DNA of 64,000 nucleotides from Cycas panzhihuaensis (GCA_023213395.1 CM041465.1:29953741-30017740), one strand, 5' to 3'. Numbered from the stretch's first letter, positions 23,945 to 35,828 are shown. The notes: a model not told the origin generated them from the letters alone. Numbers and translations are program-made.

Positions 23945-24420
23945 TCAATCAATACGAAGACTCATGGTACATTGATTATTTCACCCAACTGACAAGACTA
24001 CAGTAGACCAGATCAATTCGGGAGTATACAAAACAATTCCAGGTGTTACAATGCATGATTACATCAAGCATCCCCCAGGAATGTCTCAAGGAGACCTATA
24101 TAAGTGGTTTTAAGGCACCCATAAGATTCTGCGTATTAGCACAACAACATGGAACATTGGAAGAAATCGTAAAGCATGCCAGATGTGTTGAAGTTGAATT
24201 CAAAAAAACTAGGCCAACCTATGTGCGCAGAACAGAATTTGCACCATCATCTATTGCGAACTAGAATAGGTCAGGAGTTAAGTCGGATGTTCCTCTTGCA
24301 ATTAAGAGTACGACAAAAAATCCTACGCGAGAAAAACATATAAAGAAAGGCAGCTGTTTCAAATGCAGAGGGAAGTGGAATTGGGAGCACCAGTGCCCAG
24401 GAAAAAAGGTATTCATGTTA
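23945..24420 (+). pseudogene. Gypsy-B gag, 3' part
   Basis: Gag resumes after Copia-3 with YEDSWYIDYFTQLTRLQ, then a stop, SIREYTKQFQVLQCMI and an open block at 24043-24264. The nucleocapsid motif CFKCRGKWNWEHQC (24358-24399) has the Cys/His spacing of chromovirus gag. Stops near 24006 and 24262 disrupt the reading frame. Confidence 0.85.
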
Positions 24421-24850
24421 AATAACGAAGAATTAGAGATACCAAAACAAACAGAAGAAGACGTAGTCCCAGATCAGAAAGACAACAACGAACAAATCGA
24501 AGCTGAGCTGGATGAATTACTAGAAGTTGATACAGAGAATGTCCAGATCTCTCTGCAAGCCATAACAAGACAAAGTACCGCACCTCAGACACTACGATTA
24601 GAAGAGATGCTGAAAGGAGCTCCAATAGCAGTACTGGTGGATAGTGGGAGCACCCACAACTTTATCAACAGGCCAGAAGCTAGGAATAAAGGTGGAGCCA
24701 TTGAAAACTTTCCAAGTATCAATTGCTAATGGAAAAACAATGCCTTGCAAAGGGTTTTGCAGAAACATCAACTTGAAAATCGGTGAGTATCCTTTGAATT
24801 CCAATATGTTTGCAATGCAAATAGGGGGAGTCAATATAGTTTTAGGGGTA
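24415..24850 (+). pseudogene. Gypsy-B protease
   Basis: An acidic linker precedes the aspartic protease motif IAVLVDSGSTHNFIN (about 24626-24670), catalytic Asp-Ser-Gly intact. A frameshift follows; the rest (VSIANGKTMPCKGFCRN, ending NIVLGV) is in the next frame to 24850. Confidence 0.85.
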
Positions 24851-24899
24851 TAGTGGTTGCAAACCTTATGGAATATAGCCACCAACTATATGACCAGGG

Positions 24900-25800
24900 T
24901 TGTGCTTCCGAATAAATGGTACAAAATATATATTACATAGACCAAAAAATCCACCAATGCAACTAGTGTCGTCCAATAGAATGGAGAAGATCATGCGGAA
25001 AAAAACACCCACATACATAGTCTCATGCCACAAGGTCAAAATCCAAGAAATACCAACAGAGATCCAGCACATCTTGGATGACTATAAACAAGTATTCGAA
25101 GATCCGAAGGGGTTACCCCCAGCAAGAGAAACTCAACACGCTATTGATTTAGTCCTCTGACCTGCACCGGTGAACATAAGGCCATACAGGCACCTATACC
25201 ACATGAGGAAGGAGATCGAAAACATAACAAGAGAATTACTCTCACAAGGCCACATTCAGAGTAGCATAAGTCTATTTGCATCTCCAGTGGTAATCAACCC
25301 CAAGAAAGATGGAACAGTCAGGATGTGCATAGATTACAGAGGACTAAACAAGTTAACTATAAAAAAAAGATATTTGATCACCAGGATCGATGACTTGCTA
25401 CACGAGATACATGGGGCAAAATACTTCTCCAAGATCAACCTCCGGCGAGGATACCATCAGATTTGGATAAAAGAAGAAGATGTCCACAAGAGAGCCTTCA
25501 AAACTCACGAGGGACTATTCAAATTCAAAGTGATGCCTTTTGGACTAACCAATGCCCCAGCAACATTCCAGGCCACCATGAACTCCACATTCAAGGAATT
25601 CTTAAGCAAGTTTGTACTAATTTTTTTTTATGACATCCTCATCTACAACAAAACGTGAAGCGAGCATTTGGCGCACCTTAGATTAGTCCTAAAAATCTTA
25701 GTAAATAAATTATTTTTTGCAAACAAGAAAAAATGCTCTTTTGGCTAACAGCAACTGGAATACCTTGGTCATATAATTACTCCAGAAGGAATCAAGGTTG
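24900..25800 (+). pseudogene. Gypsy-B reverse transcriptase (truncated)
   Basis: The pre-RT region is open to 25160 (ILDDYKQVFEDPKGLPPARE), then a TGA and the RT frame 25170-25658. Landmarks are VVINPKKDGTVRMCIDYRGL, KINLRRGYHQI and VMPFGLTNAPATFQ. The catalytic pair is damaged: FFYDIL instead of FFDDIL, TAT at 25629-25631. RT breaks off near 25790 and RNase H is absent. Confidence 0.9.
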
Positions 25801-25806
25801 ACCCCA

Positions 25807-25890
25807 AGAATAATACTTAGGAGGGGGAAGATTTGCATGAGATACAGCAGGGAATAATACTTAGGAGGGGGAAGATTTGCATTCCAAGAA
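25807..25890 (+). repeat. Short direct repeat at the RT/integrase deletion junction
   Basis: The block GAATAATACTTAGGAGGGGG and its next 16 bases (AAGATTTGCAT with neighbours) occur twice, at about 25809-25840 and 25853-25885. The repeat lies exactly where RT ends and integrase resumes, so it marks the deletion of RNase H. Confidence 0.7.
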
Positions 25891-27163
25891 AATCGACGCT
25901 AAAAGACATAATATTACAGGAAGCTCACTCCACACCTACAACAAGCCACACGGGGATCAACAAGACATACAAAAGGGTAAGAGCTTCTTTTTATTAGAAA
26001 GGATTAAAAACTGATGTTCAGAAGTTTGTGGAATAATGCGATACCTGCCAGAGGAACAAGATCAAATGCATAAAAACGCCAGTGTTACTCCAGTCGTTGC
26101 CAATTCCGAAACAAAAATGTGATTAAAGATCTATGGACTTCATAACAAGATTACCCTACTCAGAAGAGAAGGATGAAATTCTGGTCATAGTAGATCGTCT
26201 TACTAAATATGGCCACTTTAGAGGGTTGAAATCAACAGCTAAAGCCAACGAAGTTGCAGAATTGCACATGAAGGAGATCCATCGTCTATATGGTTTTCCA
26301 AAGGCAATCGTAAGTGACTGTGACCCAAAGTTTACCAGTAAATTTGGCAAGATCTCTTCAGAATCGTCGGTACAAAACTCAAGATGAGCATAGCATATCA
26401 CCCACAAACAGATGGGTAAACAGAAGTCATCAATAAATGCTTAGAGGGATACTTGAGGAACTTCTGCTCAGATAAACAAAAACAATGGCACCAATGGTTG
26501 CACTTAGCAGAATGGTGGTACAACACCACCTACCACTCCTCAACAAAGATGACACCTTTCTAGGCTTTTTATGGATACCAACCACCATCATTATTAACTT
26601 GGAACAAACCATCACAGGTCCAGGCAGTTGAGGAACATCAGAAGCAAGTAGAGGAGACCATGAACAGATTGAAAGATAATTTACCAATGGCACAAAACAG
26701 GATGAAGTAACAATCTGATCTAAAGCGCTCTAAAAGACAATTCGAAGCAGGGGACTAGGTCTTTTTGCGTCTCCAGCTATACAAACAAGCTTCCTTACAG
26801 AGAACAAGCAACCGAAAGCTCACGCCTAGGTATTTTGGGCCATACGAAATCACCTCCAAAATAGGTGAAGTCGCATATCAGTTAAGGCTCCCAGAAAGTG
26901 CAAAAATTCATAACGTCTTTCATATTTCTTGTCTAAAAAGGAAAGTTGGGGAAAAGATAGTACCGCAGTCCAACATCCCAGAGCTAAACGAAGAGGGAAA
27001 AATGATGTTGGAGCTAGAAGGAATCTTGCAAACCCACACTAGATCCCTCAGATCCAGACAAATCAAAGAACACTTGATCAAATGGAAAAACCTGGATGAG
27101 GAAGATGCCACGTGGGAGAAAGACGAATGGATAAAGCAATTTCCAAACTTATCCGTGCTTTGA
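25885..27163 (+). pseudogene. Gypsy-B integrase and chromodomain
   Basis: The zinc region (EAHSTPTTSHTGINKTYKRV, then CDTCQRNKIKC) starts near 25920. The core shows the first Asp in MDFITRLPYSEEKDEILVIV, the second in VSDCDPKFTS and Glu in TEVINKCLEGY, with stops between them. The C-terminal half (26765-27163) is open: LTPRYFGPYEITSKIGEVAY, VFHISCLKRKV, and a chromodomain HLIKWKNLDEEDATWEKDEW at the end, about 45 residues. The chromodomain makes this a chromovirus. Confidence 0.9.
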
Positions 27164-27192
27164 GGGCAAAGCACAGTTTCAAGAGGGGGACT

Positions 27193-27433
27193 TGAAGCGA
27201 CCCTTGAGAGTCTAGTTGACCCCTATGCACTATTGTGGCCGACTTCAAATGGTTATTTTGGGCGCACCTCTCGTTGTCCTGGTCGACTTCATTATGTCCC
27301 AATTTGAGCACCTATAAATAGGGACTTTTGAGGTCATTCTCCATCATCATTTTGTGAAGTGTTCCTTCTTATTTTCGGCCTTTAGGCAGCTACAGATTTT
27401 CGGCCTTAGGGCTACATTTTTTAGGAGGACCCC
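27193..27433 (+). repeat. Gypsy-B 3' LTR, left part
   Basis: It begins TGAAGCGACCC after the purine tract AAGAGGGGGA (27181-27190) and matches the 5' LTR up to the Gypsy-C insertion. The rest of the LTR is at 37820-38043, since 37815-37819 is the duplicated target ACCCC. Confidence 0.95.
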
Positions 27434-28249
27434 TGTTGGAGTCAAAAGTGATCCAATGGCTGTGTGAGGACCAGAGGTAGGCCAGATAACCCGAGTTTTG
27501 CAGGTACGGACCGTACGGAGGTACGCACGAGGCAAAATGGCAGAAAAACCAAAGATTCGGCACGATAAGTGCAAAAGCATTTAGAATGTACGTATGATGA
27601 TACGCACTAACGGCAGTAATCCGAACCGAGCGTAAGTGCACGCACGACTCAAGGGGACCAGTGAAGACCTGTTGAGGTGCCAAACGTACGTACGGACATA
27701 CGAACATAAAGGACGGATTAATTAAGGCTAAACAAGTGTTTAAGTGAAAGGGTACGCATGACTGAAGGTACTTATGACAAAATATCATAACCCTTCACCA
27801 AAAGGTACCAAAGATGAGTACTTAAGGAGGTACGCATGATTCACCGGTTAGGTGAGAGCCGATATCACGGCACGCAAAGGTGCACGAGCCAAGACGCATG
27901 ATGACCATTTGGAGCATCATCGTATGATAAGTACCATCCGGGTACGCATATGTAACATAGAGATCAGATGTCCGAATGCGCAGGAATGCATTCCACCTCT
28001 GTAAATGAACTGTTGACTTAATAAAAGGAAGAGTTACGTGGAAATTGGTGTATTATTGGTGTTGTGATGATAATTTGATGAGTATGTATTGATTTATGTA
28101 CTGCTGTGTACCATTCTGTGAATTATATGTCGAATGTATGTGAATGACCATGTTGACAGTATCCTGAACTAGACTATAGCGCTATGTAACCTTGACAAGT
28201 GTAAGGGGTATCTCATAAGTGTAATAAGATACCCCAGCCGAAGTCAACA
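27434..28249 (+). repeat. Gypsy-C 5' LTR
   Basis: The 816-bp LTR starts TGTTGGAGTC and ends GTCAACA. It is rich in GTACG-type words and has a 9-bp-stem hairpin at 28205-28235 near its end. Long minus-strand ORFs across it (27347-27788) are by-products of composition. It matches 37004-37814. Confidence 0.95.
28205..28235 (+). other. Hairpin near the LTR 3' end (Gypsy-C)
   Basis: Arms GGGGTATCT (28205-28213) and AGATACCCC (28227-28235) pair perfectly over a 13-base loop, 14 bases before the LTR end. The 3' LTR has the same arms at 37770-37778 and 37792-37800. Gypsy-D has a hairpin of different sequence in the same place. Confidence 0.75.
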
Positions 28250-28250
28250 T

Positions 28251-28263
28251 TGGTTCCGTTGCC
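28251..28263 (+). other. Gypsy-C primer binding site (tRNA-Glu type)
   Basis: TGGTTCCGTTGCC follows the LTR after one base. Its complement, GGCAACGGAACCA, is the 3' end of plant nuclear tRNA-Glu as I recall that sequence. Gypsy-D has the identical 13 bases at 41951-41963. Confidence 0.75.
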
Positions 28264-28394
28264 TACATCTGCTGAGGAGGGACAAGGGCCTAGGAGTTTC
28301 AAAGAGAAGTATGTGTAAAGGGCAGAGGACACTGGCTGCCGTCGTGATGGCGGGCTGTAACTAAGCCACCGGCAGCCAGGGGACCTTCCAATAC

Positions 28395-30023
28395 CACCTA
28401 AGAGGCCTTCAAGGTCGAAAGAGCCCTAGAAGGATACTTCACCCAAGGAAAAGGAGACCAGCAGACAAAGGACACTAAGATGGTCAAAATAATCAAAACT
28501 CAGAAGGGCGAGGAGGTTAAGTTCGCAAAACGAGACTAAGGGACAGTCCGTTGAAGGATCTGAGGCAAGTGGAGCCCAGACACCTCAGGAGGAGGAAACT
28601 CATGGCGAATGCATGGTATTGACACCAGCCCCAATCAGAGATGATTTGTTTAGCCCAGAGATTGAAGGGAAGCCAAAAGTGGATGAAAAACATAAAGAGA
28701 TCTTAACAGAGGGAAGTATACCAGTGGAGGATAGCCCGAAGGACCTAGGTGACAGCGATAAGAAGGCGGAGGAAGGTCCCTCGGTATATTGGGAGAATAA
28801 GCTAACGAGACAGCTTTTCGAAGATTCGGCAGAAAGGGGTTCTGATCAATCTTATATTACGGTAACACCGTTGACGATACAAGTTCCAGGTGTAGTGGAA
28901 CCCATACATATAAAAACTCCATTCAAGAATCCGCTGTTTGGAAAAGATAGCACAACAGTAGACACTCCCAGTGCATCCCCAAAGGAGGAAGGAAAGGAAA
29001 AATCACCGTCAGGTGGGGGACAGTTACAATCTCCCAAAATGGAAGACTATAGAGACTTTGGGAAACTAATCTTTAATGATACTTCAGACGCAACAGAGCA
29101 TGTATATCTATTTCAGAGCCTTATTGATGTAAAAAATATCACAGACGAAGACGAGATCAAAGCACACTTTGCCTGTACATTGAGAGGAGTACCCTTGGCA
29201 TGGTATAAGGAAACGAATAAGAATGAGCCATGGGTGAAACTCAAGAAAGCATTCGAAGAGAGATTTCAAAAATTTCGCAGTAATGAAGCTGTGGAAATCG
29301 CACTACGAGAGATCAGACAAAGGCCAGGGGAATCCGTCCTAACTTACATTAGCCGAATGAAAATTATTGCGGCAAGCATGATCAATGAGACAATAACAAA
29401 TCATAATATGAAGAATTACTTTGTAAGAGGGCTGAATGAGAAGTTGCGAGCCATGATGCATGCTCATCCATTGAAATCATTCAAGAATGCTCAAGATCTA
29501 GCATTAGACTTTGAAATGGAAATGGACGCACAAGCAGGTGGACAAGACTCCTTCGCTAAGGTTACAAGACGAGATTAGAGAGTTGAAGCAAAACCAAGAT
29601 AGAACCGACCCTTCCGCTGTAGGGGTAGCAGAAGAGGAATCAGAATTGGAGGCATTGAGAAAAGAGGTAGCTAGATTGAAAGTTAGAAATAACCGTGAAG
29701 AAGAGGAAACACCTAAAAAGAAAGAGCACACTGGAAGGGTAACCAAGTGGTGCCACATTTGTGAAGAAAACTCACATACCACCAGGGAATGTGATTTAAA
29801 TTTAAAAAACAATGCAATGCACCAACAGGAGAAGTGGTGCCATATATGTGAGGTTGACACACATACAACTAGGGATTGTTTTTACAATCCCAGGGGAAAG
29901 GCATTCAGAGGACGAGGTCGGGGAAGGGGAACGAGGGGCACACTAGAACCCTCGAGGAAGAAACCGTCGATGGGGAGATGCCTTATCTCTGCCAGCCGCA
30001 ATCGGAAGTCGAATGCCCAATGA
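28395..30023 (+). pseudogene. Gypsy-C gag with zinc knuckles
   Basis: A basic, low-complexity N-terminus begins near 28395 (in Gypsy-D the same place reads ATGCCACC). The open block 28613-29578 holds the gag core: DATEHVYLFQSLIDVKNI, RGVPLAWYKETNKNEPWVKL and EIRQRPGESVLTYISRMK. Near 29560 one frameshift moves to the frame ending at 30023, where a Lys/Glu-rich coiled-coil-like stretch precedes two CCHC knuckles, CHICEENSHTTREC (29752-29793) and CHICEVDTHTTRDC (29836-29877), then an Arg/Gly-rich patch. A third knuckle kept in Gypsy-D has decayed here. Gag would form particles and bind RNA. Confidence 0.85.
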
Positions 30024-30116
30024 AGGTGAATACGAATGTAAGCCGTCAGATACAATCAGGGCCCAAGCGACCACAAGACAGAGGATTGCAAAAGCAAAGC
30101 CAAAGCGACTAACCTG

Positions 30117-31437
30117 ATGACAATCGTACCAGAAACCAAGAATGTGAAATTACAAAACAAACAGAGAGAGAAATTGGATGAAGGATATCCAAATCCACCA
30201 ACAGAAATGGATCGGTATAGGAAAGCGAAACAAGTATTAGATGGCCTAGTCCGGGAGGAGAATACATTACCAATGGGTAAACCGGAAACGAAATGCGTAT
30301 ATGCACGAAAGAATAAACAAAAGGAGCAAGAAAAATTACCGGAAGAACTTAAGACAAAGCCCCAAATGGTGCAAATGGAAGAGCTTTTCAAAGGATTGCC
30401 ACCGAGGATATCCCCAGAATGTTGCTATTGATGGAGAATTTGGTGAAACAGTTACAGTTGACTATCCCCATGTCCCAAGTTATTGAGTGGATTAAAGGAG
30501 GAGTGTTACAGAAAGGAATTACCAAGAGTTGGAAGCAAATTATACCATCATTCGACATGGATCCGATGGTAACTATGTCAGTCTTGGGGGAAACATTCCC
30601 ACGGGTAATTGTTGATGGAGGCGCAAAGATGGAACGTATTACCAAATGCAACAACATGGCGTAGATTGGGAAGCCCGAAATTGGAAGCGGCGACCTATTC
30701 GCTGAAATTGGCTAATGAACTATTGGTACGACCTATCGGCAGACTAGCCAATATCAAAGTAGACGTGGCAGGGATAGTGCTGCGAATCGATTTCACGATT
30801 GTGGAAACAGAGAGAGGAGCAACACCCTATCCAGCACTGTTGGGAAGGCCATGGTTATATAAAACACAATGCCTTTAGAATTGGGAAAAAGTAACCTTCA
30901 CTCTATCGGATAACAACAACAAGGTGGTATTGCCAATGCTGGGAAGAAGCTCAATTGGAGTAATTCCAGATGAAGGATCCAGCACAATGGTAACGAGCGA
31001 CACAACATTTACTTCCATTGGGGAAGAACATATCTACCACATGGCAGAAGAACCCACCACATCGAACAACCACCAGCGTGAAGAACCAACAGATCTCGAA
31101 GAAATATACAACTCTTTGGATGACGAACACGGCATGAGGTTCGTGGATTACTGGCTTCAGGATGCATATGAAGTAAACTCTTCTTCTTACAGATGTAATT
31201 TGCTATCTAAATGTGTATCTACAAACATTGATAATAATTCAAATTCTTTTGAATATATGCTGACTAACGATAAATTGAAAAATGATAACAACCTAGACCA
31301 ACCAACCCTTAGTTTACCTAGTAATTTTCGTAGTTTTTTTGTAGTTAATAGTAATCCCGACATCCCATCTACTTCAGGCGTGGGTCCTGAGGTAGATTCC
31401 CTACCCCCCCCCCTTATTACAACCCGAGGAAGGAAGT
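30117..31437 (+). pseudogene. Gypsy-C protease and downstream linker
   Basis: Three overlapping frames carry a Lys-rich segment (30117-30431), then MSVLGETFPRVIVDGGA with the protease Asp-Gly-Gly at about 30613-30621, and LLGRPWLYKTQCL, the conserved protease end (to 30878). An acidic, Ser/Asn-rich linker is open at 30924-31437. Frameshifts separate the pieces. Protease would process the polyprotein. Confidence 0.75.
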
Positions 31438-31559
31438 AATATTCCTTCCTCCTCTTCCTTAGAGGTACACCCACCCAGCCATAAATCTCTTCCAACCATT
31501 GGCGCCAAAACTGGGGAAATGGAAGGAGGACTGCCGGTACTTCTAGTGAGTCTGGTCTA

Positions 31560-32357
31560 GATAGTAAAATTATTATCCCAGAGGAAACAAACTATCAAAT
31601 CTATATTGGGAACTACGTTAAACCATTCTATGGGGAGCAGTTATATGGGACTACCCATTTAACGCACTGTGTTGAGTATTGGATAGATCAGGGGAATTGG
31701 GATAAAACCCAATGGCAACAAGACCTAATCCTAACCTTACGAGGGAGAGCTTGGTACTGGTACTTAGCCCACCAAGCCATTCTTAGGAGTTGGCAAGATT
31801 TACAGACGATGTCTCGAATACGATTCGATCATCCAACCCAACCAACTATTCCAATATTCTACGTAGGTTATAAGCCTAGAAAACATATACAGGTTTGTAA
31901 ACAAAAATGGAGATCCTTAAGTATACCTAAACGGAATTGGTCTAACTATTTCTACCACACCTTGGGAGAGCAAAGAAAGGACTGGTTCCTAGGGAAGGAA
32001 CAAAATTTAGATATGACTTGGGGAAACCTAAAGACATCCTTTATAAAAACCTTTAGGCATACTTCGGATAACCAAGAAATAAACAAAATCTTGAAACATA
32101 TTAGAATAATGAGCATAAAATTAGAACAACATCTAACAGATCAGGAAACGGTAGAATCTATACATAGCGAAGAGGAAGAGATCATGAATTATCCTGCAGA
32201 GTTTACAGAATTCACTGTTGGAGAAAGAAAACTAGAAGATGCACCGGGACACAAAACCGGAAATGCAGAAGATGTGGGTATAACAAGGTTGAAAACTACA
32301 GAAATCAATGTTGGTAGTTCAGAAAATCCTAAGCTCATTCGAATTGGGAACTATTAG
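31560..32357 (+). pseudogene. Second gag-like segment between protease and RT (Gypsy-C)
   Basis: The readable frame contains YVKPFYGEQLYGTTHLTHCV, TLRGRAWYWYLAHQAILRSW and then LDMTWGNLKTSFIKTFRHTS. The pattern of a Cys/Trp helix, then LRGRAWYWYL, then SW..L...F is that of a retrotransposon gag core, although the true gag lies 3 kb upstream. It is open from 31809 to 32357. The stub YVKPFYGEPLCGISHLRHC survives in Gypsy-D at about 45315-45375, so this segment is a family feature. Function unknown. Confidence 0.6.
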
Positions 32358-35052
32358 GATCCTCAAACCAGAAAGCGTAAGCCCAAATAGCTTATTCGAG
32401 GAATTCCGTGATGTATTCGCATGGTCGTATAAAGACCTGAAAGGCATTCCTCAAGAGATAGGAATGCATCATATCGATCTAGTGGAAGACGCCAAACCGA
32501 TAAAACAAAGACCCTACCGGATGAATCCAAAATACAAAGAGAAAGTAAAAGCAGAACTTGATAAAATGTTGGAAGCAAGTTACATATATGAGATTGACTA
32601 CAACGACTAGGTGAGCCCTGTAGTAGTGGTTCCCAAGAAAAATGGGAAAATTTGCGTCTGTGTGGATTACAGACAGTTGAATAAGGTGACGAAGAAGGAT
32701 CCATTTCCGTTACCTTTTACGGAGGATATTTTAGAAGCGGTTGGGGGGAATGAGATCTATTCCTTCACAGACAGATTTAGTGGGTACAATCAAGTGCAGA
32801 TTGCCCCGGAAGATCAAGCAAAAACGACATTCGTAACAGAATGGGGTACTTACACCTATAAAGTGATGTCATTCGGTCTTACGAATGGAATTGTGATTAA
32901 CATCTTTCGAAAATTTATTGGAGAAAAAGTTGCTGTATTCCTAGACGATTGGACGTTGTATGGATTAATGAAAAATCATATGGAAAACTTGAGGGAAATG
33001 TTGCAAACCTGCCGAGAAAGTAAGTTGTGTCTCAATCCAGAAAAGTGTACCTTTCTGGTACCCTTTGGAAACCTCTTAGGGCATATAGTTAGCAAAGAAG
33101 GATTGTTGACCGATCCAGCAAAAGTGTCTGCCATTCTACACTTTCCGACACCGAGTACGAGAAAACAGCTAAAAGGTTTTCTGGGTTTGACAAGATATTA
33201 TAGAAAATTTATCAGAGGGTATGCATACATATCTGGACCTCTGGAAGAATTGCTGAAAAAGAATATTGAATGGATATGGACAGAAGATCAGCAACGAGCA
33301 TTTGAAACATTGAAACAGGCCATTGTAGCAGCGCCTATATTGCGATTTCCAGATTGGAAGAAAACTTTTCACGTACATGTGGATGCATCGCAATATGCTA
33401 TTGGATGCGTATTGGCACAACCCAGCGATGATAAAATAGATCATCCAATCTATTTTGCCAGTCGGAAACTTACGAGAGCTGAGCAAAATTATACGACGAC
33501 AAAAAGGGAAGCACTCGGCATGGTTTATGCATTACAAACGTTTCGACATTATTTGTTATCCAATCCATTCCTGTTTTTCGTTGACCACCAAGCACTGATG
33601 TATCTGGTGAATAAACCGATTATGCGAGGAAGAATCAGCAGATGGTTAATGTTGTTTCAAGAATTTTCTTTCAAAATCGTTGTGAAACCCGGCAAAGCCC
33701 ACGTCATTCCAGATCAGTTGTCGAGAATCAAAAACGGAGAGAAAGCCGCGGGGATACCAGATGATTTTCCAGACGCAGCTCTGTTTAGCGTGGAAGCAGT
33801 TCCAACAGACTGGTATGAGGGAATACCAGAGTATCCAGCGACCGGAGAAGTGCCAGCAGAGTTAGATCGTACGGGGAAGAGAAATTTCATCAGAAAAGCG
33901 GAGCCGTATCAACTTATCAGCGGAGAGTTGTACAAATTAGGGCCAGATGACGTATTGCGACGCTGTGTTCGACATGAGACAAACCAGATCATGTCCCAGG
34001 CACATGAAGGAGTAGTGAGTGGCCACATGGGAAAATTGGCCACATGGCGGAGGATTTTGACGTCGGGATTCTGGTGGCCATCAATGTTTAAAGATGTCAA
34101 AAAATGGATTCAAGCATGTGATTATTGCCAACGCGTGGGGAAACCTAATCGACAGGATTTCCAACCATTACATCCCATATTACCGTTGGCACCGTTCGAA
34201 AGATGGGGACTCGACTTTGTGGGGCCAATCAAACCAGCGACGCGGAAATCGAAAACTCGATACATTCTGGTGGCAACTGATTATACGACAAAATGGGTGG
34301 AAGCACGCGCATTACGAAAAGCCGATCCAAAAAGCACAGCAAGATTTCTGTATGAGGTAATCATTACGCGATTTGGATGCCCCTTGGAGATCGTCAATGA
34401 CCAAGGTGCCCACTTCCTCAACCAGACTATTAAAACATTGACATCCGCCTTTATGATTAGCCATCGGAAATCGACTCCCTACTACCCGAGAGCCAATGGC
34501 CAAGCAGAGAGCTCAAACAAGATAATCGAGAACTGCTTGCGAAAGATATGCGACATTGGCAGATCCGACTGGGCCAAGAAGTTACCATCCGTACTATGGG
34601 CCTTTCGTACGACATACAAAAGGTCAATTGGACAGACCCCATTTCAACTTGTATATGGCACGGAAGCCATTCTTCCGACAGAGTTTGAAATACCCAGCCT
34701 ACAAGTGATAGTACAATGTCAATTAGACGACCTCCAGTCTTTGGAACGACGACTGGAAGACTTAATGCGGTTGGAAGAGAAACAACACCTAGCAAACTGG
34801 TTGCAATATATCGAAAAGCGGCGACAAAAAGCATGGCATGACCGCCATCTACGGAATCCCCAATTCGACGAAGGTGATCAAGTGTTGTTGTATGACAGCA
34901 AATTCAAAATGCACCCCGGAAAACTCAAGATGCGGTGGTTGGGACCATACATCGCAGAAAAAAATTTTGAGAATGGATCGGCATGAGAGATCGACGGACC
35001 TCTGCTACCAACTCGGGTAAATGGTAGCAGACTCAAGCCTTATATTGAGTAG
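32308..35052 (+). pseudogene. Gypsy-C pol: RT, RNase H, integrase
   Basis: One frame runs from 32308 to the stop at 35050-35052, interrupted only by TAG at 32608-32610, where Trp is expected, and TGA at 34984-34986. Counting from 32611, RT has VDYRQLNK at 18-25 and FLDD at 110-113. RNase H has D258, E300 and D325. The integrase zinc ligands are H465, H472, C503 and C506, and the DDE triad is D535, D597 and E633. The 791 codons plus about 100 upstream are the usual pol length. After the TGA the frame continues to GSRLKPYIE. Every catalytic residue checked is present. Confidence 0.93.
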
Positions 35053-35828
35053 CCCAGCCTACCAGCAGGATCAGTTGGTTGTACCATATCGTATTGCATG
35101 ATGCTGAGGCAACCAACTGCCTTGATACCGAGCCATGATCCAGTTCGGTATGGATACAAAAATTGAAAAAAAAAAAAAAAAAAAACCATAACTCATTACT
35201 GATATAAGTAATAACAGCATAATCTAAGAAAAAATCAGAGGAAAATTCATCGGCATACAAGTAAATTACAGTGTACGTACCAAAAAGGTATGTTACTGTG
35301 CACGCATATTGAAACAAAGGATAAAAATTGAAAATGCACTATATGTACCAAGGGAATTCACTAAAGTACGCATAGTTTAAAAAAGTGACTCGGAATTACA
35401 CTATATGTACCTGAAAAGTACGCAGGCTGGTATGCACAGTGTAAATAACTTTAAGTGGCTCAACTACATTATACGTACCTGAAAAGTATGCGAGCAGGTA
35501 TGCACAGTGCAAAGGAGAGTAAGTTAAAAGGTTACATTATACGTAGCGAAGAAAGTACGCAATCGAATACGTATAATGAAAGCTATTAACACTATACGTA
35601 CCAAGGGCACGTATAAGACAAAATCCGCAAAACGACAAATCATTACGTACCTGCGAGCATTCCCGTGAGGTACGCAGTGCGGAATGGATTGCGAAAAACC
35701 AAGACGCAAGAGACCGCTTAAGACGCATCACAAGACGTTAAAACGACAAGCGTTCTACAGAGGTACGTACGTACGGTTCTAGTAGTACGCTTTGGTTTCT
35801 TTCTTATCTCTGGGACTCCACAGCCATT
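35053..35828 (+). other. Noncoding region with degenerate GTACG-word array (Gypsy-C)
   Basis: A run of about 20 A lies at 35166-35185. From about 35270 to 35680 a motif of the form ACTATACGTACC...AAAGTACGCA recurs about six times at 60-80 bp spacing, imperfectly. No ORF of note. Gypsy-D lacks most of this array. Confidence 0.6.

Noticed and set aside
27347-27788. Minus-strand ORFs of 77 and 132 codons
   Set aside because: They lie across LTR sequence of Gypsy-B and Gypsy-C; similar shadows recur in the 3' LTR, in Gypsy-D and in Gypsy-E.
35270-35680. Repeats with spacing reminiscent of a CRISPR array
   Set aside because: The repeats are imperfect, vary in length, and lie in the 3' noncoding part of a plant retrotransposon.
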